A stretch of DNA of 64,000 nucleotides from Aquila chrysaetos chrysaetos (taxonomy: Eukaryota; Chordata; Aves; Accipitriformes; Accipitridae), in NCBI RefSeq assembly GCF_900496995.4, contig NC_044009.1, positions 8,030,001 to 8,094,000 on the forward strand, given 5' to 3'. Shown piece after piece: positions 33,401-45,691 of the stretch. A program made the translations under genes and the position numbers. The notes beneath the pieces were generated by a model, which saw only the letters and a list, made by a program, of their open reading frames with translations, was not told the DNA's origin and did not search any database. Numbering within the stretch: position 1 is the first letter of the stretch; each line of letters starts with the position of its first letter.

Positions 33401-36096
33401 CCTCCTTTAGGAGAAGATAACCTGCTCCTGTTTCTCCCTGGGAGCACATCAGGCTGGAGCTGGTGCTCCAAACACCCTTGTTGGATGGAGCCAACACTGT
33501 GCTGCTCGGGTCCTGCTCCAGGCTTGGCATGAAGGGCTCGATCACACAAGCTTTTTATCCAAGATACCATCATTTGTATGCCTGGAATTGAGGTTTAAGG
33601 GAAGCTGCTTTCTCTCCTGCTCCATGCAGGTTGAGGATGCTGGTTCAGACTGTTACCCAGGGGCTCAGCAGGGATTTGAGCACAAGTCAAAGCCCTGCTG
33701 CAGAAAAAGGAATTGTTTTCCTTGGCAGGGTCTGCACCGGCAAGACGGCTGCTTTCTCCAGCCACAGCCCTGCCACTTCGCACTGAATGGCAAATCCTTC
33801 GCCGTGGTTTGCGAGCACTTCGCCGACCTGCTGCCGAAGGTGAGTCCAACGGCAGGGAATCCTCCAGCAAGGTTGACCTCACTGAGGTTTCATGCTGCAG
33901 CCTCGCAGCTGCAAAACAAAATGCCCTGAGGGGTTTTTTTTGCCAGTGCAAGATGCCCTCTGCCCTGCCGAGCTGGGAAAGCTCAAAATAACCAGGCTCC
34001 TCCTGGGTGCTCAGGGATGCAAGGTGCTGTGATACAAACACGGAGCCTTTCTCTCTTTGCAGATCCTCATCCGAGCCACCGTGTTCGCCCGCATGTCACC
34101 TGACCAGAAGACTCAGCTGGTGTGCAGCCTGCAAGAGCTCAAGTAAGCCCCGCCAGCCCCAAGGGATGGAGGACAGAGGAGGGCAAGGGGGTTAGTCCTC
34201 TGCCCAGAGACTTCTCTTGTGTGCCAGAGCGGTTGGCAGCTGCGAAATCAGATCCCGCCCTCTCCCAGATGTGGGGTGATCCTAAATACAGGGGTGTAAC
34301 CTTGAAGACCCAGGGCTTTTTCCCCCGTCCTGTCATGAAATATTGGATCTCTTCTCGCCGCAGCTACTGCGTGGGGATGTGCGGGGACGGTGCCAACGAC
34401 TGCGGGGCTCTGAAGGCGGCCGACGTGGGCATCTCGCTGTCAGAGGCAGAGGCGTCAGTAGCCTCACCGTTTACCTCCCGCGTGGCCAACATCGAGTGCG
34501 TGCCCACCGTCATACGGTGAGCTGCCGGGAGCCTCGTGGTGGGGGATAAAAACTAGGGTGGGTGTGTCCTGAGCGCGTCTGTCCCCTCCTTGGGACAACT
34601 CATGGAAAGCGTGTTGCGGCTGGTGGGTGAATCTCTCTCTCTCTCTGCAGGGAGGGCAGGTGCTCACTGGTAACCTCCTTCGGCGTCTTTAAGTACATGG
34701 CCCTGTACAGTCTGGTGCAGTTTGTGTCCGTCCTGCTGCTCTACACAGTGAGTCCCATGGTTGCCCGAATGCCTGCAATGCTCAGGGATGCCTTTGGGTC
34801 ACCTTGTCCTTGCTGGGTTTTAACCTGTCCCTTTCCTAGCCCCCCACTGAGAGCGGGTGATTTCTCCTTCCCAGATCAACACCAACCTGAGCGATTTCCA
34901 GTTCCTCTTCTTCGACTTGATCATCACCACCACCGTGGCGGTGCTGATGGGTCGGACCGGTCCTGCCCAGGAGCTGGGAGTGGAACGTCCCCAAGGGGCG
35001 TTGATCAGCATCCTCGTGCTGGGCAGCCTGCTCCTCCAAACGGCTTTGCTGATCACCGTGCAAGTCCTCAGCTACTTCATCACCATCTCGCAGAGCTGGT
35101 AAGAGACCCAGCTTCATGTGGGTTTAGTGATGGGAACAGCGCAGAGGATTGCAATGAAGCCTGGGTACTTGTCCTTGGTTTTGGCCAATGCTGGCTGGCA
35201 TCAAGGATGTGTCCAGCCACCTTGCAGCGGACGGCTCCCATGTGCTCACGGAGAACAAGGGCTTGGTGTTTAGACCCTCTCCTTGCCTCGCTTCATCTGA
35301 CCCTCTGCCTTCTCCCCTGCCTGCCTCAGGTATGTGCCGCTGAACAGCACAGTGACGGCTCCCCAAAACTTGCCCAACTACGAGAACACAGTCCTCTTCT
35401 GTGTCACGGGCTTTCAGTACCTCATCCTGGCCGTCGCCATGTCCAAGGGGTACCCGTTTCGGGAGCCACTCTACACCAATGGTGAGGATGATGCTGGCCA
35501 CATGGGCAAAGAGAGACATCAAACCATCCTCCTCCTCAACCCTCTTCCTTCTCGCCCTCAGTGCTATTCTTGGTAGTCCTCATCCTCCTTTTTGGCCTCA
35601 TGATATGGTTGACCCTCTACCCACTGGGCTTCCCCAAAACCCTGCTGAAGCTGCAGGGCATCGATGACTTGAATTTCAAGCTGCTGCTGCTGGGGATCGC
35701 TGCCCTTAACTTCTTCGCCGCCTTCGTGCTGGAGGTAGGTTGGCCCAGGGTGGGCATTGGGCACACGAGGGGCGCGTGTCATCCTTTTGGGTCTATCCGA
35801 GTAACCCCTTTTCCAGGAGCCATGGGCACGAAGGCAGCAGGGTTTACCTTGGCATCAGCTCTGCCCCCTCCTTGGGGTCTACAGCCTCCCCAAAACCTGT
35901 TCTCCCCCCCCCTTATTTGCTGCAGACCGCCCTGGACCACGGCTTGCTCAGCTGCCTCCGCAAGCTGCGCCGAAAGAAAGTGTCCAAGAAGCTTTTCAAG
36001 AGGCTGGAAAAGGAGCTGAGCCAACAGCAGCCATCCTGGCCACCCCTTAACGAACCGCTCTTCGCTACACCCAAGATGTCCATCGCTGTGAGATAG
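21098..36096 (+). CDS. ATP13A2: ATP13A2, P5B-type ATPase polyamine exporter (complete, 29 exons)
   Basis: Late endosomal/lysosomal P5B ATPase that moves polyamines (spermine) to the cytosol; human loss causes Kufor-Rakeb parkinsonism. Exons: 21098-21107, 26362-26435, 26691-26858, 27255-27313, 27452-27563, 27672-27751, 28251-28328, 28596-28665, 29112-29246, 29498-29564, 29663-29794, 29962-30129, 30219-30329, 30442-30488, 30610-30798, 30877-31083, 31232-31345, 31488-31644, 31989-32109, 32347-32471, 33109-33269, 33729-33839, 34063-34142, 34364-34516, 34651-34747, 34875-35098, 35330-35481, 35562-35734, 35926-36096. This gives 3546 nt, 1181 residues (human 1180). Motifs: TGES actuator loop 328-331 (split by an intron), P5B signature PPALP 456-460 in M4, phosphorylated Asp499 of DKTGTLT (GAC 30793-30795, split from TGTLT by an intron), KGAPE 645-649, TGDN 741-744, GDGAND 866-871, then C-terminal membrane helices. 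The start matches the short first exon of human (MSSDSS/MSADSS). Only exon 22 has an ambiguous acceptor. Confidence 0.97.
23705..23737. repeat. GATG/GATA tetranucleotide microsatellite
   Basis: About eight tandem GGAT/AGAT units in ATP13A2 intron 1. A short simple repeat with no coding role. Confidence 0.85.
26105..26113 (+). promoter_or_regulatory. CLEAR-like E-box GTCACGTGC in ATP13A2 intron 1
   Basis: GTCACGTGC matches the first eight positions of the TFEB/CLEAR element GTCACGTGAC. Intron 1 also has CACGTG at 25658-25663 and near 24034. ATP13A2 is a lysosomal gene of the kind controlled by TFEB, so a role is plausible but unproven. Confidence 0.4.
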
Positions 36097-36859
36097 CACG
36101 TGCCGGGCTTCCTTCCTGCCTGCTCTGCAGGCCAGCGCTGCCTGCCAGCCCTTGGACGCTGTCGTTTATTTATTTATCCTGGTAAATCGAGGGATGCGGT
36201 AGGCAGCACGGCTCATCCTCCCCATGGGGAGACCCCCCAGCATCACAGCTGTGAATCTGCACGTGCCGGTCCCGCAGTCCTGGCCAAAAGGAGGAGATGC
36301 TAGAGAAGTAAACTGGAGGAGAGGGTCCAGAAGAAGAGGAGAAATGGTCCAGCTCAGCTCTTCTTCCAGGACCTCTCCACTCCCGTGCTGGCCTTGGACC
36401 CATCTCCCCATGCTGAGCACCAGTACTGTTTCGTAGGGGGACGCCGCCTCCCTTTTCCTTTCCTGGCTGGTCAAAACCACCAAGAAGAGGGTCCCTGCCC
36501 TTCTCATGGCAAGGGCACCCACCCCAGCCTCGTGTCCCTGCTCACTGTGAAAAAAAAAACCCTCCACCTTCCCCTACGGCCACCCTAGATGTGTAGGAAC
36601 TGTTTACAAACCACCCCGTCCCTGGCTTGCCAAGGATGCTGCTCAATCCCCAACGCCCGGGGACCAGCCACGGGCACCCTCTCCGCTTGCGATGCTCCTG
36701 CAGAGCACTTCTGCTTTCGGACGGGTCCTTTGTAGCATTAAAAAAAACCCTGAATCTCTTTATTTTTTAACTCTACTCCAGTGCATCGAGGTGTAAGTGC
36801 AGTCGGGAGAATGACGTACGGCTTTCGGTTTCCATATGGTGCTGTCGTGAGCATTGTCT

Positions 36860-36865
36860 AATAAA
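36860..36865 (+). promoter_or_regulatory. ATP13A2: ATP13A2 poly(A) signal AATAAA
   Basis: The first canonical AATAAA after the ATP13A2 stop, giving a 3' UTR of about 0.77 kb. The sequence just downstream is GT-rich (GCTTGCTTGTGCTG), as expected of a cleavage site. Confidence 0.75.
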
Positions 36866-38412
36866 TTAACACTATTTTCTTGACTGCTTGCTTGTGCTGC
36901 CTGGCGTGGATGGAGTGCTTGGGGCAGGACGGCATCAACAGCGCGGGTGAGTATCGGATGGAGCAGGGGAGCAGGTGAAAGAGGTTTTAGGGTCACCTCA
37001 TTCTCTATTTTGGCTGGAAGATGCTGTCCTCGATGCCCGAAAGCAGACAGTGAACTCAGGGACGGCACCGCTGGGATTTCAGCAGCCCAAACCAAGCATC
37101 AGTGAGTAAATAACCCCTGAGCCTGTTTCCAGCTGGAATTTCCTAGAAAATAATTGCTGGAAAAACCCAGGTGTCCTCGCCAAGACTGCAAAACCTCGCT
37201 TCTTCAACGGAGGAGAAGCCGGTAGATGGAGATGCCGCATCCCAAAAGGGGAAGAGCCGATCCCCGGGGAGGGGGGATGCGCTGTCTGCATCGCTCTCCG
37301 AGGGTTTTTTGGCCACTTCCAAGCCCGGCTCTTGGATCGAAGGCTGGTTCTTGCGGGGACTCGCCTGCATGGAAAGTCTAAACCCCTCCGAGCGCCAGCG
37401 GCGCCTCTGCCCTCCGGGAGCTGGGGATTAGATCAGGAAATGAGGCACAAGCAGAGGTAAGAGGTTTCCTGAAATCCTAGCCAAGGCTTGAGTTATTAAA
37501 CCAGGCTTCCTGAGTTTTAAAAAAAAAAAAAAAAACACACCACAACCCCTGGAGATTTTTGTCTGCACTTGGCAATTTTAAAAGCAAAAGGTACCCAGGT
37601 GTGAGGGACCCATTTGCACCTCAGTTCCCCCCTCTCACCGGGGTGTTTCGCTTGGCTGTTTTTTGCAGGGTGTTTCTGGCCTCAGGGGGTTTTGCAAAGT
37701 CCATTTAATTATTAACAGGCAGCTCCTGCCCTTAGCTAGAGGTTAACAGGGCTGGAGACAAGGACGATGCTGGGTTTTGGTGCAGGCAGAAGCTTTACGG
37801 GAGCAGCTATTAGATGTGTTTGGAGTCCTTTGGATGGTTTTATCCATCCTTCAGGCTGGAAAACCAGACTTGATATGAGATGGGAGCACCTTAAAAACCC
37901 CTTTGCTTCTCCTCCTCGTCTGAAACTCTGTTTTCTCCTTGTTTTTAGGGCAGTCAGACCCTCTCTTGGCTGCAGCAATGCTCGTATCTCAGCACAACTG
38001 ATTGTGGGCTTGGGGCAATGGGGGCAATCCTGCCCCATGGGTGAAAGATCTCTGCTGTCTCCTTCCCGTTCCTCATCCCCATCGCTGTGCACGCTGCTAG
38101 CCGTCTCTGGAGAGCTTCTCCCTCCATCCCAGCCCTAGAGCACCCTCTGTTTGCTCCATTGCTCGTTTTGAACATGCCTAAAATTTGCAGATTTTTATCC
38201 CCCAGCACCAGGCTCGGTGTCACCGCTGGGGTCGGGGTTTTTAGGGGAGCATCCCCAGCCTCGCTGGGATGCAGCCGGCATCCCGCGTCCTCCGGAAAGC
38301 AGCCAGCAAGCCAGGGGAAAGAGGGCCCCACGGTCAGCAATGCTGGCTCTGCCGCCACGCAGGGGCTGCAGATCTGCTCCGGCATCCTCAGCCTGGGTGG
38401 GAAAAAAGGGGA

Positions 38413-38443
<31 letters not shown>

Positions 38444-40947
38444 TCCTGGGATAAAGCTTTAAATCTGCTGCAGGGTTACAGCATCCTTGCTGCTCAAGGG
38501 GCAGATTGAGTGCTAATGCCAAACTTGGAGTTAGGAGGGGTGATTGGGATCCCAGAATCCCAAATTTGGGGGGTTTTATCTCAGTTTCCCCAAGAGCAGC
38601 CAAGATCATAGAGCAATGCCCTGGCATGATCTTTTCATCTCACCCTCCAGCAGCACAAAACCCAGACTAAATTGTTCTGGCGTGCTCGGCGCTGCGCAAA
38701 ATCCTCCTCTCTCCTTGCATTTACAATCAATTTAAAATTCATCCAGCTGGAAAAAAAAAAACAAAACCAACCTAGCTCTGCCGACCATTGCATCGATATG
38801 CGCTTATTGATTTTTTTTTGTCAATTATTATTATTTTTTTCCCCCAGCAGACAGCAATTTGGGAGGAGGAAGGGGCCGGCTCAGGTGTGGCATTAGGACC
38901 CAGCGGATCCCCCATGTTGGAGGTAGGAGGTTTTTTGGGCTTTTTTTTTTTTTTTTAACTCTCATTTCGGAGTTTTTGAAAGCAGAGAGAAGAGACCAAG
39001 GCGGTGGGCAAGGGCAGAACCAGCACTAACACCCAGAGCGGTAAGGACCAGCCGAGAGAGATTCCCCCCATCCCAGCCCCCTGCATCAGACAGGGATGCT
39101 GGGGACCCCCCCAGCAGCAGATGGGACTGAACCCCATCTTTGGGGCTTTGCAAAGTCGCCTTAAAAACTCCCATCGGTCGGGGCAGGCGAGCTCACAAAA
39201 GCTGTTTTCAACCTTTTTAATCTCATGAAAAGAAAAGCCACCTTATTTGGGGGGGGGGGCTGAAGAGCCAGCAGCCACGGGGGGGACCCAATCTTTGCAG
39301 CCTGACAGCTGTTGTAGTAGATTTTTAACCACTTCAAAAAGTCTAAAAATACCCTAACGTCTGAAGGAAGCTGCATTTTTTTTTTCCATCCTGGAAAGAG
39401 ACTGGAGAAAAGGGATATTTTAATGTTTATGTTTATTTTGCCCCCCCCGGGGGGGGATGGGACCCTAATGAAAATGCGATGTGTGAAAACGGGGATGGGG
39501 GAAAGAAGGTTTTTACCTTTGGTTGAGGGCCAAAAAAAATTTGAATCCTTTCATATTCCCTTTGTTCTCCCACTCTCTGGCAACTGGAGAGCTTAAAAAA
39601 AAAAAAAAAAAAAAAAAAGAAAAGAAAGGAAAAAGAAAAAAAAAGCTGGGGGAGGGGGGAAAGGCTGGGGGAAGGTGGGGTTTAGCAGAATGAAAGAGAG
39701 AGACTGTGGTGTTCTTTCTTCGGGGTTGATTGTTCCCAGATGTGCAGTTGCAAAAACATCTGGCGCGGTTGGAGTCGCCGGACCCCTGCACGGAGGGGAG
39801 AGGAGCTTGTTGGGGGGGCGGCACCTTGGATCCGTCCTGGGGCATCTCACTGGGTTGCTTTAGTGGTAGGAAAAGCCAAAGGTGGGGAAGGAGGAGGAGG
39901 AGGAGGGTGGATGTGTCCCCATCCCCTCTTTGCAGACTTTGGGTTTAAGAAAGATGTCGCGGCGACCCTCGGCATCGCTCCCAGCTGGGTTGGAGGTGGC
40001 GGCGGGCGCTTCGGTGTTCTCCCTCGGGTGGAGAAGACATTGGCATCACCATCGCAGGAAGACGTGACCCGTCTGTCCTCGTTCTCCAGCCAAACCGTGC
40101 AAGCTCGGTCCAAGATCTCTGTGTTTGGGGGAAATTCAGGGGGAATTAGACCTCAAGAGAAGCCTTGGGCACTTGCAGGCTGTTTGGGGGTAAAAAAGGG
40201 GCTGGCAGGGCATGTTAATCCTGAGCTGTGTGGCCACGTCCTAGGGATCGCTGGAGAGGTGGGAGGACGGCGTGTGATGCCTCTGGAAGTGGGCATCCAT
40301 CCGCCCCGCAGCCTTGCCCCAAGCTGTCTTGGGTGGGATACGTGTGCCAGGTCAGGGTGATCTGGGGCCGTGGGATGTTGGCGCCGGCATCCCATGGGAT
40401 CCCAGCATCTGGAGAACCGGCAAAGGTCAGGATGGGCATCTACAGCCCCTTTCTGCCACCTCAAGGTAGCCCCAAACCCCGCCAGTCCCCTGTAGCAGCC
40501 CTGTCCTGGCCAGGACCCAGCTGCTTTCCCAAACCCAAGGTCTGCCAGCAGCCTCTAAAGCTCGATAAAGCCTCCCGGACCCCTGCCAAGCACCCGCCAA
40601 GCCCAGAGCCGCACATTGATCTCGCTCATCCCTGCGCAATCCCCTTTATCCCAGGACATGTTTAGCCTCGCTTAAACCCGGGTCTGGGGCTTCCTTTGCC
40701 GTGGGAAGCAGATGGGGCTTGTAGGGACCTGGATCCCACCGCGGTGCGGCCGTGGGTTGGTGATGGAGTGCTGCTGGACACTTCGTTTGGGACCACCAAC
40801 CTCTGACTGTCGGCTGAGCTTGGTTGTCTGATCCCAGCTCGGTTAGGGAGCAACTTTCTGGCTTTCCCAAAGCTGGGAAGGGTCTGGAAGTCCATTGTCA
40901 ACATCCCCAGTAGCTGCGAGCCCGGGGATGGAGGAGGATGAGGTGCC
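36866..40947. other. ATP13A2-MFAP2 spacer, no gene seen
   Basis: About 4 kb with many homopolymers (A runs at 37519-37535 and 39597-39618, T runs at 38414-38437 and 38941-38957). Open frames up to about 200 codons, such as 39740-40360, show no family signature and sit in GC-rich sequence. Untranslated first exons of MFAP2 could lie here, but I cannot place them. Confidence 0.5.
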
Positions 40948-41480
40948 TAGAAGATGCAACTATGGTGGTGGTGCAAGGGCATGATTGCTAGAAGATGCAA
41001 CACTTGGATGATCTTGAGGACATGGTGGCTAGAAGGTGCTACGCTTTGGTGATGGTGGGGACGTGGTGACTAGAAGGTGCCACGCTTTGGTGACGGTGCA
41101 GGATGTGGTCCCCAGAAAATGCAACACTATGATGATGGTGAGGACATGGTGACTAGAAGGTGCTATGCTTTGGTGGTGGTGAGGACATGGTGGCTAGAAG
41201 GTGCTGCGCTTTGGTGATGGTGAGGATGTGGTGGCTAAAAGGTGCTACACTTTGGTGGTGGTGAGGACATGGTCCCTAGAAAATGAAACACTATGGTGAT
41301 GGCGCGGGATGTGGTCACTGGAAGGTGCTAAGCTTTGGTGATTTTGAAGCCATGGTGACTAGAAGGTGCAGCACTATGGGGATGGTGCAGGACATGGTCC
41401 CTAGAAGGTGCTGTGCTTTGGTGATGGTGAGGCCATGGTCGCTAGAAGATGCCACGCTCTGGTGATGGTGCAGTTAGTCC
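40948..41480. repeat. 41-42-bp minisatellite upstream of MFAP2
   Basis: A TAGAAGGTGC-type core recurs at 40948, 40989, 41030, 41071, about 41113, 41154, 41195, 41236, 41277, 41319, 41360, 41402 and 41443. That is 13 copies at 41-42-bp spacing. Units contain GGTGATGGTG and fall into ACGCTTTGG-like and ACACTATGG-like variants. Confidence 0.95.
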
Positions 41481-42598
41481 CATTGACCCCACCTTCCCCA
41501 GTGTGGTCTGAAACCCAGCAGGGACCATGCTGTGCTGGGGCTGGACCCGCGTTCCCATCCTGGGTGCTGCACACAGCCGTGGCTCGGCTGGGAGCCGGGG
41601 TGGGTGCCTCGGTGCCTCCTGGCATGGGGTGCTGATGTTCCCCCTCCACAAGGGCGAGACACCAATGGGTTCGGCTTATCTCCACCCATGCCTCAGTTTC
41701 CCTGCTTCGGCAGCAGAGCCAGGGATGCCAGGAGGGGTTTCCCATCCCTGCGGCATCTCGGTGTGCCGGGAACACCAACGAGCTTTATCCCCAACAGCCA
41801 AACACCTTCAGTTGGATTTCGAAGGAGATTTTGGGGAGAATTTATCTTCTTTTTTCCCCCCATTTTCCCCCTGCAGCTGGCTCGGGATGAGGGGGAAGGG
41901 CAGCCGGCATCCCTGCCAGCCCGCGCCGGGGAAGGGGGCCCGTCTTACCGGCGGCACAGCCGGCCTTGGCCCGTCTCCCCGCCGGGAAAAGCAGACGCTC
42001 AACATGCAAATCGCCACTTGGAAAGCGCTGGGGAGCTGTGAGCGCCCACGGCTGCCAAACCCCAGCGCGGGATTTTTCCTGAAAGCCATTTTTCCCTCCC
42101 CAAATCTCCACATCCCCTTGGATTTAGGGGATGCCCGAGCAAACGCAGCATTCCCCAGTGGCAGGGACCCCCAAAATAAACCCTTTGCCAAGAAACGGGG
42201 CTGAAAACCCCAGGAAAGGAGCTCCCAGATCTCCAGCTCGTGAGTCTGTTATCACCAGGGGGGTGTCCAGATGTCTCCCCCATGGTGGTGATTCAGACAT
42301 CCCAGAATTTCTCATCCCCCGTCCTGCCCGCAGGATATTTCAGGGCTTGGTCCTTGCAATTCCCCTGGGAGCACGCGGTCAGGGCGGGAAGCCCAGCCTG
42401 CCTTTTTTGGGGGGAAGTTTCTTCATTTTTTTAGGGTTTGGGGCGGGGGGGGAGTTGAGCCAGCCCCTGGGAGTGTCTCAGGCAGAGATGTGGGGGGTGT
42501 CATGTAGAGGATGGGGAATGGAGGGGTCTGGGGGTCTGTGTGTCCACCCCCCCCCCCCACTCCGCTAACCCGTCTGTGTTTCCCTCTGCCCCATCCAG
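41481..42598. other. Region before MFAP2 coding exon 1
   Basis: GC-rich sequence with a modest CpG patch at about 41880-42050 that could be an MFAP2 promoter or untranslated exon. A C run at 42547-42559 precedes the acceptor of the first coding exon. Open frames here, 150-225 codons, overlap each other in several frames and are not supported. Confidence 0.4.
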
Positions 42599-42650
42599 AC
42601 TCCTCCGGCTGCATCCCGGCCCACGCAGCTCCTCCATCGCTGCTGTCAGG
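42599..42650 (+). other. MFAP2: MFAP2 5' UTR part of first coding exon
   Basis: CCATCCAG at 42591-42598 is a good splice acceptor after a pyrimidine tract. The 52 nt that follow lead into the ATG at 42651. This implies at least one upstream untranslated exon, as in mammalian MFAP2. Confidence 0.6.
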
Positions 42651-45600
42651 ATGAGAGCGGTGGGGCTCTTCTTGCTGTGTCTGCCAGGTGAGTGCCCCCT
42701 CCCCGGGGGTCCCCAAGGCGAGGTGACACCCCATTAAAGCCCAGGAGCCAGCTACCACCCACAATGATGCTTGGGTGCCTGCACCCGTCTGGGACAAGCA
42801 TCACCTCATCGCCTGTTATACCCCCAAATTAACCCAAAACCCCAGCCTAGTCTCGTATTTAGGCTGGGACTGGCTCTAGGTTGGGGGGGACACGGAGGGT
42901 GTGAGGGGTCTGGCACCAAGCGAGTCCCTCCTGCTTTGGGGACATTGAGGTGGCACCATGGGGTGGCTCAAAATTGGCACCTCGGGGCCGGGACGACATC
43001 CAAAAAAATTATATTTGTAACCCCCCGGGGGTCTGGCAAAGGCGGGATGGAAACGAGGAGGGAGGCGACGGACCCAGGAGCCTGGAGCCAGGAAAACTTT
43101 GGGTGAAACCAGCTCGGCACAAAGGCTAGCAAACAGATGGAAAACATTAAGCAGGCGAGGCCGAGGGAGCCTGGGGAAGGGGGGGCAGCATGGGGGGTAG
43201 TGGGCAGAAAAGATAAGTCCCATCCCGGCACGGTTCCCGGTGATGCTTTGCTCACGGACGCTGCCTGTTGCGAGGATGCGGAGGGATGCGGCAGCTGGAT
43301 GGACCACGGGGCATCACGGCGTGTCCCGGGGATGGGTCCCTGCTGTGCTTCGGGGATGAGGGGTGACATGATTCACCCCCCCACGAAACACTCTGCCTGC
43401 GTGATCGCATCAACTCATGCACGCCGGCATTTGAACCCCGTTTGCCCCCCTGGATCCGTGGCAGGATTAGTTCCCAGGGTATCTGCAAGGGGGATGCCCT
43501 GGTCCCCTGGAGTGTCAGGAGCATCACTGGGGTCAGCTGGATGCTGGCCCTTTCTCCGGGGAGGGTCGTGGTACCCGGGTGCTGCAAGACATTGGGATCA
43601 CCCGGGTTCATCCCTGGCTGCGCCGGGATAATGGAGGAATCCTGGCTGGTGCTCGTCCCCCGTCGATGAGCATCCCACTTTCCTCTCCCTCCTCTTCTCC
43701 GGGCAACGTGCCCCTGAGGACAACTATGGGATGATATTTTGGGGGACGATGTGAAGCTGGAGAGGTGGAGGCAGAGCAGGGAACCCCGAATCCCTGGGCT
43801 GGGGGTGGCTGTCCCCCTCCTGGTGATGCTTCTCCCTCCGACTCCGTCTCCCCAGCAGCGCTCCTGGTCCAGGGACAGTACAGCAGGTTTGAAGGCATCA
43901 CCTACCCCGAGCCGGTACAATATTCCCAGTACGACCAGCAATCAGGTTAGAGCACCCTGAACTGGGAGAGGCTTCACCCACCTCTCTCTCCCCTCTTCTT
44001 CCTTTCTTTTTTGCTCTCTCTGGCCAAATAACACCAGTCTGTTGCCTCTTTCTGCTTCAGTACTCTTTGCTCCATCCTTTTTCGCCTGCCCCTTAAATTT
44101 CCAACCTCCTCCTAACACCTTGCCACCTCCCCCTTGTACACAAGCCTCTCCTTTCCCCTTCCTCGCACTGCCAATTATTTATTAAGCCTTAATTAAGCTT
44201 TAAAAAACCCTGGTGGGATGTTGCCTAAGTTCATTCCTGGGGTGGCTGGGGCATGTTTTCCCATCACTAAGACCGTCTGCGAAATTTTGGGGAGCTCGTT
44301 GCTAAGTCCTGGCCCCGATGGGGGTGTGTTTTCTCCCTAAAACCCATCCTCAGCCTCTGCTCCGTTTTCTGTTTTATTTCCCCAGAAATTCAGGATTACT
44401 ACGACTATCACGGTAAGTGACTCCCCTGCGGGATGCCGGGGTGGGGAGGGGGTAGGTTTTTGGGGTGTGCCCGCACTGTCCCTCTCCTTGCAGATGTCAC
44501 CCCCCGTGCCCCCGAGGAGCAGTTTCGGTACCAGTCCCAGCAGCAATCCCAGCAGGAAATCGTGCCGGCCCCGACCCCAGGTGGGTGGCAGCCACCAGCC
44601 CCCTCCCCACCCCAGGACTTGGGGTCTCCATCCCTCCCCTGCACCCTTAGCCTGGTTGTGCTCCCCGCTCCGGAGCAGCTTCACGGGTGCCGGCGTCAGG
44701 ATGCTCCAGCCCTAAAACCCAGGGAAAGGGCAGCGAGATGCTTTTGCTCCAGCCCTAAATTTGCTCTTCCCCCCCTGCAGCTGCTGCCCCTGAGACCGAG
44801 CCCACGGAGCCAGGACCCCTCGGTGAGTGCTTATCCCCCCTTCCTCAGTCCCCGGAGGGGGTTTCATCCTCCCTTTTAGCCCAGCTAGGGTGAGGATGTG
44901 CTGCCACACTCATACCCGGGGCAAAAATTGGGGGGCAGGGGGGGGAAGGTGTCAAGTGGATGCTAAGTCCATCCCCGGGGCGTCAGGCCTTCCGCCATGG
45001 ATTTCCCAGACCCCCATCAGAAACCAGCTGCCTTTATCCTTGCAGACTGCCGGGAGGAGCAGTACCCCTGCACCAGGCTCTACTCCGTGCACAAGCCCTG
45101 CAAGCAGTGCCTGAACGAGATCTGCTTTTACAGGCGAGCCGGGGGGGGGGAGCTTCCCTGACCCCCCCCCCCATATTTTGGGGACCCCCCTCTGCTTTTG
45201 CACTAAACGCCCCCCCCCCATCTTTTTTTATCCCCCTCCACACACATCCAGCCTCCGACGCGTTTACGTGATCAACAAGGAGATCTGCGTCCGCACCGTG
45301 TGTGCCCACGAAGAGCTGCTGCGAGGTAAGGGGGGGGAGATGCACCCCAAATTGGGGTCATCCCCATCTGGGTCACTCCCTTTACCCAGGGAGGGGGAGG
45401 GGGGAAATCCCAACAACCAAAGTTGCTCCAGGAATCGCTCTGCAACCAGCGGACCAAACTGGGGGCTGAGCGACCCCCTTGCAGCATCATGATGTCCCCA
45501 TCCCAATTGGGGGGGTCCCTCGCTGCTTTTCTGCCCCCGCTGTTTTTCCTACATCCACGGATTATTTCTTTCCCGCTATCCCCGCAGCCGATCTCTGCCG

Positions 45601-45691
45601 TGACAAGTTTTCCAAGTGCGGGGTGATGGCCACCAGTGGGCTCTGCCAAACCGTTGTTGCATCCTGCGCCCGCAGCTGCGGTGGATGCTGA
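42651..45691 (+). CDS. MFAP2: MFAP2, microfibril-associated protein 2 / MAGP-1 (complete)
   Basis: Secreted glycoprotein of fibrillin microfibrils that binds fibrillin, tropoelastin and TGF-beta/BMP ligands. Coding exons: 42651-42687, 43856-43945, 44386-44412, 44494-44580, 44781-44822, 45046-45133, 45252-45325, 45588-45691 (stop TGA 45689-45691). This gives 549 nt, 182 residues (human 183). Features in order: a signal peptide (MRAVGLFLLCLP...); an acidic Tyr/Gln-rich N-terminal part with DYYDYHD and QSQQQSQQE, likely sites of Tyr sulfation and transglutaminase cross-linking; then a 13-Cys matrix-binding half (REEQYPCTRLYS, SLRRVYVINKE) ending in a six-Cys ShKT-like motif. The intron after 45133 begins GC (45134-45135), and the exon 2 acceptor is a CAGCAG tandem. 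Both are described in the findings. Confidence 0.97.

Noticed and set aside
37171-37431. 86-codon open frame after ATP13A2
   Set aside because: It lies past the ATP13A2 poly(A) signal, with no splice partners or family motif, and a frame this long is expected by chance in GC-rich DNA.
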